This document shows positions 10,440 to 20,107 of a DNA stretch of 64,000 nucleotides, piece after piece. The translations under genes and the position numbers were made by a program. The stretch is from Solirubrobacterales bacterium (GTDB taxonomy: Bacteria > Actinomycetota > Thermoleophilia > Solirubrobacterales > Solirubrobacteraceae), in assembly GCA_027449125.1 (NCBI GenBank), contig DAIDME010000102.1, positions 32,507 through 96,506 of the forward strand. Reading direction: 5' to 3'. How positions within the stretch are numbered: position 1 is the first letter of the stretch; the number at the start of each line of letters is the position of its first letter. The notes below the pieces were generated by a model, which saw only the letters and a program-made list of their open reading frames with translations, did not search any database and had not been told where the DNA came from.

Positions 10440-12089
10440 GTGCGGTTTACCACGGACAGCTCCAGGCCCAGACGACCGCCTGACGGGATCGGCGTCAGGC
10501 AACTCGTCAACGAGGCGTTCTACCTCGGCTACTGCCTGCGCGGCGGCATGTTCGGCGTCGAGCCCCCGGCCCGCATCGCGGCGATCGGTAGGGCGCTGGC
10601 GGATTACGGCATGCTCGGTGCCGGGGTCGCCGTGGCCGCGACCCGGCACCCCGCGCGGACCGCTGTCATCGACGAGCTCGGCAGCCTCACATACGGAGAG
10701 CTGGACGCCCGCGTGAACGCGCTGGCCAACGCCTGGCGCGCCGCCGGGCTGCTGCCCCGTGACGGCGTGGCGATCATGACGCGCAACCACCGTGGCTTCC
10801 TGGAGGCGCTGTTCGCGGGCGCCAGGTGCGGCGCCCGCGTGGTCCTCATGAACACCGGGTTCTCGGCGCCACAGGTGCGCGAGGTTCTGGCCAGCGAGCG
10901 GGTGGATCTCCTCGTCCACGACGACGAGTTCACGCCACTCCTGGGGGGCTTGGAGCTGCGCCACGGCCGCCTGCGGGCCTGGGAGGAGGACCCGAGCGCA
11001 TCGGGCCCGACCGTGGCCGGGCTGATCTCGGGGGCGTCGGATGCCCCGCCGCCCAAGCCCGTCCAGACGCCGCGGCTGGTGATCCTGACCAGCGGCACGA
11101 CCGGATCCCCCAGGGGCGCGGGGCGCGAGGTGCCCCTCTCACTTGCGCCGGTCGGCGGGCCACTCAGCAGGGTGCCGTTCAGATCCGGTGACACGACCCT
11201 CATATCGGCCCCCCTGTTTCATGCGCTCGGCTTCACCCAGGGCCTCCTGCAGATCGGGCTCGGTGCGACGCTCGTTCTGCAGCGCCGCTACGAGCCCGCC
11301 GCGGCGCTGTCCGCGCTCGCCGCCAGGCGTGTCACCACCTGGATCACCGTGCCGGTCATGCTCCAGCGCCTGATGGCGCTCGGCGCCGAGGTCGAGGCTC
11401 ACGACCTGGCGGCGCTCAGGATCGTCTACGTGAGCGGCTCGCAGCTCGGCCCCGCGCTCGCGCAGGTCACCCTGGATCGGCTCGGCCCCGTGCTCTACAA
11501 CCTCTACGGGTCGACCGAGATCGCCTACGCCTCCATCGCCACCCCCGAGGACCTCGCGGCCGCGCCGGCCTGCGTGGGACGGCCCGTGCGCGGCGCTCGC
11601 ATAGAGATCCTCGACGCGGACGGCACGGAGCTCCCCGCCGGTCAGGTGGGCCGCATCTTCGTGGGGCACATGATCCGCTTCGAGGGCTACACCGGCGGTG
11701 GCGACAAGGAGCGGGTGCGTGGGCTCGTCGCCTCGGGCGACGTGGGTCACTTCGACGCTGCCGGCCGGCTGTTCATCGACGGGCGTGACGACGAGATGAT
11801 CGTCTCAGGGGGCGAGAACGTGTTTCCGCGTGAGGTGGAGGACCTGCTGCACGGCCACCCGGCCGTGCTCGAGGCAGCTGCCGTCGGTGTGGATGATGCG
11901 CACTACGGGCAGCGGCTCAGCGTGTTCCTGGTCTGCCGCCCCGGCGTGCAGATCTCGGAGGAGGATGTCAAGCGCTACGTGCGTGAGAACCTCGCCCGCT
12001 ACAAGGTGCCGCGAAGCGTCACCTTCCTGGCCGAGCTGCCACGCAACCCCACCGGCAAGGTGCTCAAGCGGGAGCTTGTCGCTCGCTGA
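10440..12089 (+). CDS. AMP-binding fatty-acyl-CoA synthetase / ligase
   Basis: A 549-aa ANL-superfamily adenylating enzyme: LTSGTTGSPRGAG (P-loop-like A3 motif), NLYGSTEIAYA (A5), ASGDVGHFDAAGRLFIDGRDDEMIVSGG split between A7 and A8, and the C-terminal Lys in NPTGKVLKREL. It activates a carboxylic acid as acyl-AMP and probably transfers it to CoA. The motif has Arg where most family members have Lys (PKG to PRG), which may lower adenylation rate but occurs in relatives. GTG 10440 is the start. The stop is one base before the DUF192 gene, so the two are co-transcribed. Confidence 0.88.
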   Translation: MRFTTDSSRPRRPPDGIGVRQLVNEAFYLGYCLRGGMFGVEPPARIAAIGRALADYGMLGAGVAVAATRHPARTAVIDELGSLTYGELDARVNALANAWRAAGLLPRDGVAIMTRNHRGFLEALFAGARCGARVVLMNTGFSAPQVREVLASERVDLLVHDDEFTPLLGGLELRHGRLRAWEEDPSASGPTVAGLISGASDAPPPKPVQTPRLVILTSGTTGSPRGAGREVPLSLAPVGGPLSRVPFRSGDTTLISAPLFHALGFTQGLLQIGLGATLVLQRRYEPAAALSALAARRVTTWITVPVMLQRLMALGAEVEAHDLAALRIVYVSGSQLGPALAQVTLDRLGPVLYNLYGSTEIAYASIATPEDLAAAPACVGRPVRGARIEILDADGTELPAGQVGRIFVGHMIRFEGYTGGGDKERVRGLVASGDVGHFDAAGRLFIDGRDDEMIVSGGENVFPREVEDLLHGHPAVLEAAAVGVDDAHYGQRLSVFLVCRPGVQISEEDVKRYVRENLARYKVPRSVTFLAELPRNPTGKVLKRELVAR

Positions 12090-12090
12090 G

Positions 12091-12477
12091 ATGGAGGTCA
12101 GGGTCGTCAACCGCAGCCGTGACGGGAGCGTCGTATGCGAGCGTGCGCTGGTGGCCGACAACCCCCTCTTGCGGCTGCGCGGGTTGCTCGGACGCGCGTC
12201 GTTGCCGGCCGGGGAGGGCATGCTCTTCCGCGGCGAGTCGTCGATTCACAGTGCCTTTATGCGCTTCCGCTTCGATGCGGTGTTCATGGATCGTGAGCTG
12301 CGCGTGGTGGGGCTGGCAGAGCGCGTCCCGCCGTGGCGGGTGCGCGGCGCCCGCGGCGCCCGCAACGTGCTGGAGCTCGCGGCGGGGGAGATCGCGCGGA
12401 CTGGCGTGGCGATCGGCGATCAGCTAGCCGAGGCGGAGAGCGACGGTGCCGGCGCAACCGAGCAACCAAGGCTCTGA
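12091..12477 (+). CDS. DUF192 (COG1430) family protein
   Basis: A 128-aa protein matching the DUF192 pattern: LRLRGLLGRASLPAGEGMLFRGESSIHSAFMRFRFDAVF (split here only for description), RELRVVGLAERVPPWR and ARNVLELAAGEIARTGVAIGDQL. Unlike many DUF192 proteins it has no signal peptide. ATG 12091 directly follows the acyl-CoA ligase stop. The biochemical role of the family is not established. Its 3' end overlaps the start of the NlpC/P60 gene by about 30 bases. Confidence 0.85.
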   Translation: MEVRVVNRSRDGSVVCERALVADNPLLRLRGLLGRASLPAGEGMLFRGESSIHSAFMRFRFDAVFMDRELRVVGLAERVPPWRVRGARGARNVLELAAGEIARTGVAIGDQLAEAESDGAGATEQPRL

Positions 12478-13891
12478 ACGACGGGTCCCGCCGCTCGCGG
12501 TCAGCCCCCAGCGGCGCGCGCAGCCGGCGGCGGACGCCGCCGCCGCGGAACGCCGTCGTCGCCGTGCGCGCTTGGCTGCCGCTCCCGCCGCGGTGCTGGT
12601 GGCGGGAGCCTGCGCCGCCCTGCTGCTGGCGTCGGGCGGCGGTCGCGGGCCGGCCGCGAGCCCGGCGTCGTCTGCGGGGGAGCATGTGGTCCTGCGGGTG
12701 AGCTCACGCGGGCGTGGGGCGCCTCGCGACAGGCGGGCCGCTGAGGCCCGCACCGCGCGGGCTGACGCCCAGCGGGCTCGGGCCGCGGGTGCGCGCCCTG
12801 CGCGCGAGCACGGGAGCCCCGCAGCCGCGGCGGCAAGCCCGCACGTGCTGAGCGCGTCGGAGCTGGTCAGTCTGGCGAGCGGCGCGAGTGGCTACCGGCC
12901 ACCGCCGGTCCTGCTCAGCGCCTACCGGGCGGCGGCGGCTCGCTACCGCATTCCCTGGCGGCTGCTCGCCGCCGTGGAGTACGTCACCGGCGGTTACGGC
13001 GACGCGGCTTCGGTCGCGACGCCAGGCGCCGAGCGGCGCCTGGCGGAGCAGGTGCGGGGCTTGGGCGCGGCGGCGGTCAACGGCCAGGCTCTGGCGGCGG
13101 CCGCCGGCCGGACGGCCGGGCCCAGCCCGGTGCTGCTGCGTGCGGCCGCGAGGCTGGCGGCGGCGGGTGCGCGACGGGATCCCGGTGCTGCGGCGGCGGC
13201 CGCGGTGAGCGGCACCGGCACCACGGCCGGTGCCGTGCTGACGCTGGCGCAGGCGACCGATACGCGACTGGCAGCCGCCGCCTCGCCACGAAGGAGGATC
13301 AGGGCGATGCTCGAGGAGGCGCGTCTGCTGAACGGGCTTCCATACGTCTGGGGTGGCGGGCACACCGATCCGGCTTGGGTCGTCGGCACCGGGTATGACT
13401 GCTCGGGCTTCGTCTCCGCGGTCCTGCACGCCGGCGGGTATCTGAGCTCACCCGACACGACGCAGACGCTCCCCGGATCGTCGGGGATTCGCGACGGTCC
13501 CGGCAGATACGTCACGATCTACGACCGCACGATCGCCACGCTGCGCGTACCGGTGCGTAAGCTCGAGACCAGGACCGTCAGGCGCCTGCTGGCGCCCGCG
13601 ACGCGCGGCGTGCACGTGACCAGGGGCGGCCGCGCGCAGAACCCCGACTCGATACCGATTCGGCTGCCGCCATGGGTCGGCGTCCGGCAGACGGTGCGCG
13701 TCACGCGGTTGGTGCGCAGCGAGGACACGACCAACAACGACGAGCACGTGATCATCGACATCGACGGTCAGTGGTGGGAGAGCGGCGGCTCTCCCACCGA
13801 CGGTGGCGCCGCGAAGGTCCACCGGATCGCTCGCCCCAGCGCCGCCTACCTCAGGAGCTTCAACCGGATCCTGCACCCGCAGGGCCTGTAG
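12446..13891 (+). CDS. NlpC/P60 cell-wall hydrolase with degenerate transglycosylase-like domain
   Basis: A 481-aa envelope protein: basic N terminus, one membrane segment (AAPAAVLVAGACAALLLASG), an Ala/Arg-rich spacer, a helical domain resembling soluble lytic transglycosylases (YRIPWRLLAAVEYVTGGYG), then an NlpC/P60 domain (about 300-470) with catalytic Cys in YDCSGFVSAVL and His in EHVIIDIDGQWWESGG. In active transglycosylases the position after the AAxxxV stretch is Glu; here it is Thr, so only the peptidase half is likely active. NlpC/P60 enzymes cut D-Glu-DAP peptide bonds in peptidoglycan. The GTG start at 12446 overlaps the DUF192 gene. Confidence 0.82.
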   Translation: MPAQPSNQGSERRVPPLAVSPQRRAQPAADAAAAERRRRRARLAAAPAAVLVAGACAALLLASGGGRGPAASPASSAGEHVVLRVSSRGRGAPRDRRAAEARTARADAQRARAAGARPAREHGSPAAAAASPHVLSASELVSLASGASGYRPPPVLLSAYRAAAARYRIPWRLLAAVEYVTGGYGDAASVATPGAERRLAEQVRGLGAAAVNGQALAAAAGRTAGPSPVLLRAAARLAAAGARRDPGAAAAAAVSGTGTTAGAVLTLAQATDTRLAAAASPRRRIRAMLEEARLLNGLPYVWGGGHTDPAWVVGTGYDCSGFVSAVLHAGGYLSSPDTTQTLPGSSGIRDGPGRYVTIYDRTIATLRVPVRKLETRTVRRLLAPATRGVHVTRGGRAQNPDSIPIRLPPWVGVRQTVRVTRLVRSEDTTNNDEHVIIDIDGQWWESGGSPTDGGAAKVHRIARPSAAYLRSFNRILHPQGL

Positions 13892-13912
13892 CGGGCGTTA
13901 GCCTCGGGTGCC

Positions 13913-15577
13913 GTGAACGATCATCAGCTGCGTGCCGACGCGATCATCGTCGGCGCCGGATTGGCCGGACTGGTGGCCGCCTCCGAGCTGGCGGCCCGGC
14001 ACAGGCACGTGCTGGTGCTCGACCAGGAGCCTGAGGCATCGCTCGGCGGCCAGGCGTTCTGGTCGCTCGGCGGCCTGTTCCTCGTCGATTCGCCCGAGCA
14101 GCGGCGGGCCCGCATCCACGACTCGTTCGAGCTCGCATGGTCGGACTGGCTCGCGAGCGCCGGGTTCGACCGACCGGAGGACGAACACCCGAGGCGCTTC
14201 GCGCGCGCCTACGTCGAGTTTGCGACGGTCGAGCAGCGAGAATGGCTGCGCTCGCTCGGAGTTCGGCTCCTGCCGAGCCCCGGGTGGGCTGAACGGGGCG
14301 GCGGCCAGGCGCTGGCGCCCGGTAACTCCGTGCCCCGCTTCCACCTGACCTGGGGCACCGGGCCGGCGCTGGTCGAGCCGTTCGCGCAGCGCGTGCGCGC
14401 GGCGGTTGACGCCGGCCTGGTGCGGCTCGCCTTCCGGCACCGCGCCGACGAGCTGGTGATCGAGCGCGGCAGGGTGGTCGGCGTCGACGGGACCGTGCTG
14501 GCGCGCTCGCTCGTCGGGCGGGGCCAGGAGAGCTCGCGCGAAGCGGTCGGGAGCTTCCAGGCGCGCGCGGGCGCTGTGCTGATCGCGAGCGGCGGCATCG
14601 GCGGCAACCTCGACCTGGTCCGAGCCCACTGGCCGCCACGGCTCGGCTCGCCGCCGCGTGCGCCGCTCACCGGCGTGCCGGCCAGCACCGACGGGCGCAT
14701 GCTGCAGATCGCCGAGCGTGCCGGAGCGCAATGGATCGGCCGCGACCGCATGTGGCACTACACGGAGGGGGTGCGCAACTGGAATCCGGTTTGGGAGAAC
14801 CACGGCATCCGCATCCTGCCGGGGCCGTCCGCGATGTGGCTCGACGCCCGCGGTCAGCGCCTGCCGGCGCCGCTCTTTCCAGGGTTCGACACGGTCTCGA
14901 CGCTCGCTCACCTGCGCCGCAGCGGCCACGACCACAGCTGGTTCCTGCTGAACCGGCGGATCATCGCGCGTGAGTTCGCGCTCTCCGGCTCGGAGCAGAA
15001 CCCGGACCTCACCGGCAAGGACCTGGAGGCCGCACTGCGCTCGCGCCTGCTGCCGGAGGTGCCGGCGCCGATCCAGGCGTTCCTGGACTACGGAGAGGAC
15101 TTCCTCATCGCTTCCGGACTGCGGGAGCTGGTGGACGGGATGAACGCGCTGGTCGGCGAGCCTCTGGTTGACCACGACGCGCTCGAGCCCCAGATCGTCG
15201 CCCGCGACCGCGAGCTGGCGAACCACTTCGGCAAGGACCTGCAGCTGATGGCGATCCGCTCCGCCAGGCGGTATCTGCCGGATCGCGTGAGCAGGGTGAC
15301 GCCGCCGCACCGCATCCTCGACCCGGCGGCCGGCCCGCTGATCGCCGTGAGGCTGCACGTGCTGACCCGCAAGACCCTCGGCGGCATCGCCACCGACCTG
15401 GAGGCACGCGCGCTCGGCTCGGACTGGGAGCCGCTGGACGGCCTCTGGGCAGCCGGCGAAGTTGCCGGCTTCGGTGGCGGCGGCATGCATGGTCACAGCG
15501 CGCTGGAGGGCACGTTCCTCGGCGGCTGCATGTTCAGCGCCCTGCAGGCGGCCCGCAGCATGGCCACGCGGCTCTGA
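13913..15577 (+). CDS. FAD-binding dehydrogenase (fumarate reductase / 3-ketosteroid dehydrogenase-like, COG3573)
   Basis: A 554-aa flavoprotein with the N-terminal dinucleotide fold [17 protein letters not shown] and Glu/Asp-type adenosine site (VLVLDQE), the second motif [15 protein letters not shown], and a C-terminal FAD loop [18 protein letters not shown]. Length and motifs match the COG3573 group of predicted oxidoreductases related to succinate/fumarate and ketosteroid dehydrogenases. The substrate is unknown. GTG 13913 is the start. It is a single gene between the NlpC/P60 gene and icd. Confidence 0.87.
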   Translation: MNDHQLRADAIIVGAGLAGLVAASELAARHRHVLVLDQEPEASLGGQAFWSLGGLFLVDSPEQRRARIHDSFELAWSDWLASAGFDRPEDEHPRRFARAYVEFATVEQREWLRSLGVRLLPSPGWAERGGGQALAPGNSVPRFHLTWGTGPALVEPFAQRVRAAVDAGLVRLAFRHRADELVIERGRVVGVDGTVLARSLVGRGQESSREAVGSFQARAGAVLIASGGIGGNLDLVRAHWPPRLGSPPRAPLTGVPASTDGRMLQIAERAGAQWIGRDRMWHYTEGVRNWNPVWENHGIRILPGPSAMWLDARGQRLPAPLFPGFDTVSTLAHLRRSGHDHSWFLLNRRIIAREFALSGSEQNPDLTGKDLEAALRSRLLPEVPAPIQAFLDYGEDFLIASGLRELVDGMNALVGEPLVDHDALEPQIVARDRELANHFGKDLQLMAIRSARRYLPDRVSRVTPPHRILDPAAGPLIAVRLHVLTRKTLGGIATDLEARALGSDWEPLDGLWAAGEVAGFGGGGMHGHSALEGTFLGGCMFSALQAARSMATRL

Positions 15578-15641
15578 TCGGCTCACCGCGCTCCACGCTC
15601 ACCGCGCGTCGCGCCCCAGAGCCACTAACGTCCCCCGCAGC

Positions 15642-17792
15642 ATGAAGATCATCTACACCTACACCGACGAGGCGCCGGCGCTTGCGACCGGCTCGCTGCT
15701 ACCGATCCTCCAGACCTTCGCGTCGCCTGCCGGCGTCGAGGTTGAAACGCGCGATATCTCGCTGGCGGGGCGCATCCTCGCCCAGTTCCCCGACCGCCTG
15801 CGCGCCGAGCAGTTCACGCCCGACGCGCTGACCGAGCTGGGCGAGCTCGCCAAGACCCCCGAGGCGAACATCATCAAGCTTCCCAACATCAGTGCCTCCG
15901 TGCCGCAGCTGAAGGCGGCCATCGCCGAGCTGCAGGGGCAGGGCTACGACGTCCCCGATTACCCGGATGACCCGCACACCGCCGAGCAGCAGGAGACGCG
16001 CGAGCGCTACGACCGCGTCAAAGGCAGCGCGGTGAACCCCGTCCTGCGACAGGGGAACTCGGACCGGCGTGCGCCGGCCTCCGTCAAGGCTTACGCGCGC
16101 AAGCACCCGCACACGATGGGCCCGTGGTCGCCACAGTCGCGGTCGCACGTGGCGACCATGGCGGACGGCGACTTCCGCGCCACCGAGCTCTCGGTGACGG
16201 TCCCGGAGGCGACCACGGTCCGCATCGAGCACGTCGCCGAGGACGGCACGGTGACGTCGCTGAAGGCCGACTTCCCCGTGCAGGCCGGCGAGGTGCTGGA
16301 CGGGTCGGTGATGCGCGTGGCCGCGCTGCGCGCGTTCTTCGCCGGCCAGGTCAGGGAGGCCCTCGACAGTGGCCTGCTCTACTCGGTCCATCTCAAGGCG
16401 ACGATGATGAAGGTCTCGGACCCGATCATCTTCGGGCATGCGGTGACGACCTTCTTCCCCGAGCTGGAAGGGACGCCGGCATGGAGCCCGAACGACGGCC
16501 TGGGTGCGCTGCCCGCCGGAGTCGAGGTCTCCTTCGAGGGCAAGCCGGCGCTGGCGATGGTCGACTCGGACCGCGGCATCACCAACCTCCATGTGCCCAG
16601 CGACGTGATCGTCGATGCCTCGATGCCCGCCGCGATCCGCGCCTCCGGTCAGATGTGGAACGCGCGCGGGATCCAGCAGGACACTAAGTTCGTGATACCC
16701 GACCACACCTACGCCGCGCTCTACGCCGAGACGATCGAGGACTGCCGGCGCAACGGTGCCTTCGACCCCGCGACCATGGGCACGACGCCCAACGTCGGCC
16801 TGATGGCGCAGGCGGCCGAGGAGTACGGCTCCCACGACAAGACCTTCGAGGTAGGGCGGCCGGGCGTGGTACGGATCGTCGATGCCCAGGGCCGGGCGTT
16901 GATCGAGCACGACGTCGCCGCGGGCGACATCTGGCGGGCGTGCCAGACCAAGGACGCGCCGATCCGCGACTGGGTGCGGCTGGCGGTGAGGCGCGCGGGC
17001 GCGACCGGTGCGCCGGCCGTGTTCTGGCTCGACGAGGATCGGCCCCACGACCGCGAGCTGCTCGTCAAGGTCAGGGACGAGCTCACCCGGCTCGACACCA
17101 AGGGGCTCCAGATCGAGGTGATGCCGGTTGCCGAGGCCATCCGCTTCACGCTGGCACGCGCGCGCGCCGGACAGGACACCATCTCGGTCACCGGCAACGT
17201 GCTGCGCGACTACCTCACCGACCTCTTTCCGATCATCGAGCTGGGCACGAGCGCCAAGATGCTCTCGATCGTGCCGCTGATGGACGGCGGCGGGATGTTC
17301 GAGACCGGTGCCGGTGGCTCGGCGCCCAAACACGTCCAGCAGTTCGTGCGCGAGAACCACCTGCGCTGGGACTCGCTGGGCGAGTTCCTGGCGCTGGCCG
17401 TCTCACTCGAGCTGGTGGCCGACCGCGACGCCAACCAACGCGCCAGGCTGCTCGCGCAGGCCCTGGATCGCGCGACCGGCAGGGTGCTCGAGGAGCGTCG
17501 TTCGCCGTCGCGCAGGGTCGGCGAGCTGGACAACCGTGGCAGCCACTTCTACCTCGCGCTCCACTGGGCTCGGGAGCTGGCCACGCAGGCCGACGACAGG
17601 GAGCTGGCAGCGCTCTTTGAGCCGCTTGCCGCCGGGCTCGCGGCTCGGGAGCTGCAGATCGTCTCGGAGCTCGAGGCCGTTCAGGGGCGGCCGGTTGACA
17701 TCGGCGGCTACTACCACCCGGACCTGGGTCTGGTGGACGCCGCGATGAGGCCCTCCACGACGCTGAACGCGACGCTCGCCGGCTTCCGGTAG
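15642..17792 (+). CDS. icd: NADP-dependent isocitrate dehydrogenase, monomeric type
   Basis: A 716-aa protein of the monomeric IDH family (usual length about 740), oxidatively decarboxylating isocitrate to 2-oxoglutarate with NADP in the TCA cycle. Diagnostic stretches: [49 protein letters not shown] [39 protein letters not shown] and [18 protein letters not shown] 15642 gives the expected N terminus [16 protein letters not shown]; the frame is open further upstream but lacks homology. It is monocistronic, and convergent with the tetR gene that follows. Confidence 0.95.
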   Translation: MKIIYTYTDEAPALATGSLLPILQTFASPAGVEVETRDISLAGRILAQFPDRLRAEQFTPDALTELGELAKTPEANIIKLPNISASVPQLKAAIAELQGQGYDVPDYPDDPHTAEQQETRERYDRVKGSAVNPVLRQGNSDRRAPASVKAYARKHPHTMGPWSPQSRSHVATMADGDFRATELSVTVPEATTVRIEHVAEDGTVTSLKADFPVQAGEVLDGSVMRVAALRAFFAGQVREALDSGLLYSVHLKATMMKVSDPIIFGHAVTTFFPELEGTPAWSPNDGLGALPAGVEVSFEGKPALAMVDSDRGITNLHVPSDVIVDASMPAAIRASGQMWNARGIQQDTKFVIPDHTYAALYAETIEDCRRNGAFDPATMGTTPNVGLMAQAAEEYGSHDKTFEVGRPGVVRIVDAQGRALIEHDVAAGDIWRACQTKDAPIRDWVRLAVRRAGATGAPAVFWLDEDRPHDRELLVKVRDELTRLDTKGLQIEVMPVAEAIRFTLARARAGQDTISVTGNVLRDYLTDLFPIIELGTSAKMLSIVPLMDGGGMFETGAGGSAPKHVQQFVRENHLRWDSLGEFLALAVSLELVADRDANQRARLLAQALDRATGRVLEERRSPSRRVGELDNRGSHFYLALHWARELATQADDRELAALFEPLAAGLAARELQIVSELEAVQGRPVDIGGYYHPDLGLVDAAMRPSTTLNATLAGFR

Positions 17793-17803
17793 CGCCGGCC
17801 GGC

Positions 17804-18424
17804 TCAGTCCGGCCGAATCATCCGCCAGATCTGATCCATCACCGCGCGACGCGACGGCAGGCGCTCCTCGCCTCCGAGGTGCGTCTGCCGTCGCACGGCG
17901 CGCGCGAAGCTGGTGTCGATCACGAACAGCGCGATGACACCCGGTTCGAAGTCGGCATTGAGCGTGCCCGCCCGCTGCTGGGCCCTCAGGTAGCCGCTGA
18001 TCGTATCGACACCCTTATGCGGGCCCAGGTCCTTGAGCTCCATGTAACGGGCGACCGCCTCCTTGAGGTCCGGGTCCGACTGGGCAGCGAGCAGGATCGG
18101 GAGCACGTCGTCAAAGAACCGTTCGAGCCGGTCCGCCGCGCGGTTCAGGATGGTCAGCGGCTCGCGCGCGTCCGGCTCCTCGGCCCCGACCAGCAACAGT
18201 GGCTTCATGCCGCACTCGAACGCAGCCTCGAGCAGGCCGGCACGATCGTGGAAGTGGTAGTAGACGCTCGCGTCGGAGACGCCCGCGCGGGAGGCGACTT
18301 CACGGCTGGTCAGGTGCGCGATGCCCTGCTCACGCAGGACCGCGAGCGCGGCTTCGAGGATCGCCTCGCGGCCGCCGGTCGGTGGGCGGCCACGGCGTTT
18401 GGGCTGCTCGTCAGTACTGGTCAT
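17804..18424 (-). CDS. TetR-family repressor of the divergent exporter
   Basis: A 206-aa regulator with the N-terminal TetR HTH (AHLTSREVASRAGVSDASVYYHFHDRAGLLEAAF, described in pieces) and a variable ligand domain. It is divergent from the DHA2 exporter, with two identical-architecture palindromes between them, so it very probably represses the exporter and itself until a ligand binds. Ligand unknown. The N terminus has an Arg-rich arm (KRRGRPPTGG) typical of TetR proteins that contact the minor groove. Confidence 0.93.
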   Translation of the reverse strand: MTSTDEQPKRRGRPPTGGREAILEAALAVLREQGIAHLTSREVASRAGVSDASVYYHFHDRAGLLEAAFECGMKPLLLVGAEEPDAREPLTILNRAADRLERFFDDVLPILLAAQSDPDLKEAVARYMELKDLGPHKGVDTISGYLRAQQRAGTLNADFEPGVIALFVIDTSFARAVRRQTHLGGEERLPSRRAVMDQIWRMIRPD

Positions 18425-18464
18425 CGTTACCCGGATGCAGGCTAGCCGCTCTGAAGGCAGATTT

Positions 18465-18512
18465 CTGAGTTGCAGCTCAGGGCAGCCGCTGATATTCTGA
18501 GCGTGAACTCAG
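18465..18512. promoter_or_regulatory. Two TetR operators overlapping the exporter promoter
   Basis: Two copies of CTGAG-N6-CTCAG lie at 18465-18480 and 18497-18512, 32 bp apart (about three helical turns), both flanked as TTCTGAG...CTCAGG. The predicted sigma-70-type promoter is TTGCAG (18470-18475), 17-bp spacer, TATTCT (18493-18498): the -35 is inside the first palindrome and the -10 enters the second. This geometry is what a repressor of the exporter, reading rightwards, would need. Confidence 0.85.
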
Positions 18513-18539
18513 GAAACTGTCCAGGATTGGAGCGCGACG

Positions 18540-20075
18540 ATGGACCGAAAGTGGTGGACCCTGATCGCCGTCTGCACGGGCGTGTTCATGTTGCTGCTCG
18601 ACCTGACGATCGTCAACGTCGCGCTGCCCCAGATCGAGCGAGCGTTCAACGCGAGCCTCTCGGACCTGCAGTGGGTGATCGACGCCTACGCGCTGATGCT
18701 CGCCGCGCTGCTCCTGACCGCCGGGTCGCTCGCCGACCTCTTCGGTCGCAGGCGCCTGTTCGCGACCGGGATCGTCGTCTTCACGCTCGGCTCCGTGCTG
18801 TGCGGGTTCGCCCAGGGCTCGTTGATGCTGTCGCTCTCACGGGCGCTCCAGGGTGTCGGCGGCGCGATCATGTTCGCAACCTCGCTGGCGCTGATCGCGC
18901 AGGCCTTCCAGCCGCGCGAGCGCGGTGTGGCCTTTGCCGCGTTCGGTGCCGTCACCGGTGTGGCGGTCGCGATCGGCCCGGTGCTCGGCGGTGCCATCAC
19001 CAGCGGCCTGTCCTGGCGCTGGATCTTCTTCGTCAACGTGCCGATCGGCGTCATCGCCCTGGCCGTGACGCTGCGTCGCGTCGAGGAGTCGCGGCTGCCA
19101 GGCGCGCCGCGCCCTGACTTCCTCGGCTTTGTCACCTTCAGCCTGGCGCTGGCGGGGCTCGTGTACGGCCTGATCCGCAGCCAGACCGAGGGCTGGGGCG
19201 GGTTCGAGGTGATCGGCTCGCTGGCTGCCGCGGTCCTGCTGCTGATCGCGTTCTTCGCGATCGAGCGGCGCGTGAAGGGCCCGATGTTCGACCTCAGGCT
19301 CCTGCGCGTCTCGACCTTCAACGGCGGCCTGGCCGCCGCCTGGGCCGTTTCCGCGTCGATCTTCTCGCTGCTCACCTACCTGATCATCTACTTCCAGGAT
19401 CTGCTCGGCTACTCCGCTGTCGGGGCGGGTCTGCGCTTCCTGCCCCTGAGTGGCTGCATCTTCCTCGTCGCCGGGGTTGCCGGACGGCTCACCACAAAGG
19501 TGCCGGTGAGCCTGCTGATCGGCGCCGGCTTCGCCCTCGTGACCGCCGGTCTGCTGATGATGCACGGGGTCACGGCCGGCGGCGGTTGGACCCACTTCCT
19601 GCCCGGATTCGTCGTGGCCGGCCTTGGCACCGGCCTGATCAACGTGCCGCTGGCTTCCACTGCGGTTGGCGTCGTGCCTGCACAGCGCGCTGGCATGGCG
19701 TCCGGGATCAACTCCACCCTGCGACAGGTCGGGATCGCCACCGGCGTCGCGGCCCTGGGCACGATCCTGATCAGCACGGTCAAGTCCGACGTGGTCTCCA
19801 GTCTGCTACGCACGCCGCTGCACGCCCAGGCCCACGCGATTGCGACCGCACTGAGCGCCGGCGGCTTCAGCCAGGCGCTGGCCCAGGCGCCGCGCCGCTA
19901 TCAGGGCCTGGTCGCGGCCGCTGCCCGCAGCAGCTACGGCGATGCCCTCAACACGATCCTGCTGGTGGGGGCGGGGATCGCGCTCTTCGGCATGGTCATG
20001 GCGTTCGCGACGATCCGCCAGCGCGATTTCCACCAGGCTCCCTCGCAGGTCGCCAAGGCGGCCGCGGCCGTCTGA
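18540..20075 (+). CDS. MFS DHA2-family (EmrB/QacA) 14-TM drug exporter
   Basis: A 511-aa proton-coupled multidrug efflux protein with 14 predicted membrane segments. Family motifs: LLLDLTIVNVALPQIERAF (motif D1 of DHA2), LTAGSLADLFGRRRLF (motif A) and GPVLGGAITSGLSWRWIFFVNVPIG (motif C and following). It probably exports lipophilic drugs or a natural product across the inner membrane. Expression is predicted to be controlled by the divergent TetR through the operators at 18465-18512. ATG 18540 fits the promoter distance. Confidence 0.93.
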   Translation: MDRKWWTLIAVCTGVFMLLLDLTIVNVALPQIERAFNASLSDLQWVIDAYALMLAALLLTAGSLADLFGRRRLFATGIVVFTLGSVLCGFAQGSLMLSLSRALQGVGGAIMFATSLALIAQAFQPRERGVAFAAFGAVTGVAVAIGPVLGGAITSGLSWRWIFFVNVPIGVIALAVTLRRVEESRLPGAPRPDFLGFVTFSLALAGLVYGLIRSQTEGWGGFEVIGSLAAAVLLLIAFFAIERRVKGPMFDLRLLRVSTFNGGLAAAWAVSASIFSLLTYLIIYFQDLLGYSAVGAGLRFLPLSGCIFLVAGVAGRLTTKVPVSLLIGAGFALVTAGLLMMHGVTAGGGWTHFLPGFVVAGLGTGLINVPLASTAVGVVPAQRAGMASGINSTLRQVGIATGVAALGTILISTVKSDVVSSLLRTPLHAQAHAIATALSAGGFSQALAQAPRRYQGLVAAAARSSYGDALNTILLVGAGIALFGMVMAFATIRQRDFHQAPSQVAKAAAAV

Positions 20076-20107
20076 GCCGCCAAGGTCCCACCGGGTCCCC
20101 GCTCGCG

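Noticed and set aside
13898..15586. Minus-strand open frame of 562 codons opposite the FAD dehydrogenase
   Set aside because: No motif; the plus strand has two FAD-binding signatures in order.
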